Shown: positions 63,978 to 64,000 of the stretch, one piece after another
Numbering within the stretch: position 1 is the stretch's first letter
How the letters are laid out: the number at the start of each line of letters is the position of its first letter
Assembly: GCA_027019405.1 (NCBI GenBank)
Contig: JALUWO010000386.1
Location: 85,894 to 149,893, forward strand
From: Candidatus Altimarinota bacterium
Lineage (GTDB): Bacteria; Patescibacteriota; Gracilibacteria; BD1-5; UBA6164
Direction of reading: 5' to 3'
DNA: 64,000 nt
Notes under the pieces: model-generated
The model's input: the letters and a program-made list of their open reading frames with translations, nothing else
Databases searched by the model: none
What the model was told of the DNA's origin: nothing
Position numbers and translations under genes: made by a program

Positions 63978-64000
63978 GAGTATGTCACAAATAGTAACAA

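Overview
This 64 kb window is very AT-rich (roughly a quarter G+C by eye) and only makes sense if UGA is read as glycine rather than stop (NCBI code 25). With the standard code nearly every conserved gene (recA, pheT, leuS, alaS, gyrA, infB, obg, era, typA) is shattered. With UGA = Gly they become full-length, and the UGAs fall on invariant glycines of P-loops, GGQ-adjacent loops and ABC signatures. Every reconstructed gene ends in TAA or, less often, TAG. UGA=Gly plus low G+C points to Candidatus Absconditabacteria (SR1) or Gracilibacteria (BD1-5), host-associated ultra-small Patescibacteria. I cannot choose between the two from this window. All coordinates below are code-25 reading frames that I rebuilt by hand.

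Layout. 1-1.24 kb: a prepilin-like gene running off the left edge, plus small membrane proteins. 1.3-4.4 kb: a sigma-region-4/HARE-HTH regulator, a DEDDh exonuclease, a zinc ribbon and recA. 4.4-5.2 kb: a GGDEF protein (minus). 5.4-13.5 kb: translation genes pheT, rpsT, infC-rpmI-rplT, rplA, and a 1068-residue leuS carrying an inserted Nudix domain and a palindromic element. 13.5-16.3 kb: an Rrf2/IscR-like regulator and a minimal SUF pair (SufC plus one SufB/D). 16.6-19.2 kb: rsmH, an ftsL-like gene, recR and small genes. 19.3-24.4 kb (minus): yvcK, a nucleotidyltransferase, alaS, one unknown. 24.5-28.2 kb: two unknowns, one of 1125 residues. 28.2-39.4 kb (minus): gyrA, then a compressed ribosomal cluster infB - cNMP-binding protein - infA - rpmJ - rpsM - rpsK - rpsD - rpoA - rplQ - rplM - rpsI - rpsL - rpsG - rpmA. 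39.5-43.3 kb: khpB and four exported unknowns, one frameshifted. 43.4-46.4 kb: tig, trmD, gmk. 46.4-52.4 kb (minus): an envelope block (DUF4215-repeat protein, lipoprotein, peptidoglycan-binding protein, LPQTG protein). 52.5-57.0 kb (minus): yidC, rnpA, rpmH, prfA, obg. 57.1-59.3 kb: four tRNAs, a membrane-tethered HTH protein and a thioredoxin-fold protein. 59.4-64 kb: era, rpsF-ssb-rpsR, typA and two tRNAs.

How it fits together. Most genes serve translation, replication/recombination and envelope biogenesis; no biosynthetic pathway is visible, as expected for a reduced epibiont. The accessory interest lies in the exported proteins, the SUF remnant and the modified aminoacyl-tRNA synthetases. 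Promoters are unusually easy to see: more than a dozen units begin with TTGaCt / 16 bp / TATAAT-like pairs, and most units end in a strong hairpin plus T-tract. Most genes lack a Shine-Dalgarno sequence. Two small genes (14291 and 18925) have one, contain no UGA and carry their own promoter and terminator, so they look like imports from a standard-code donor.
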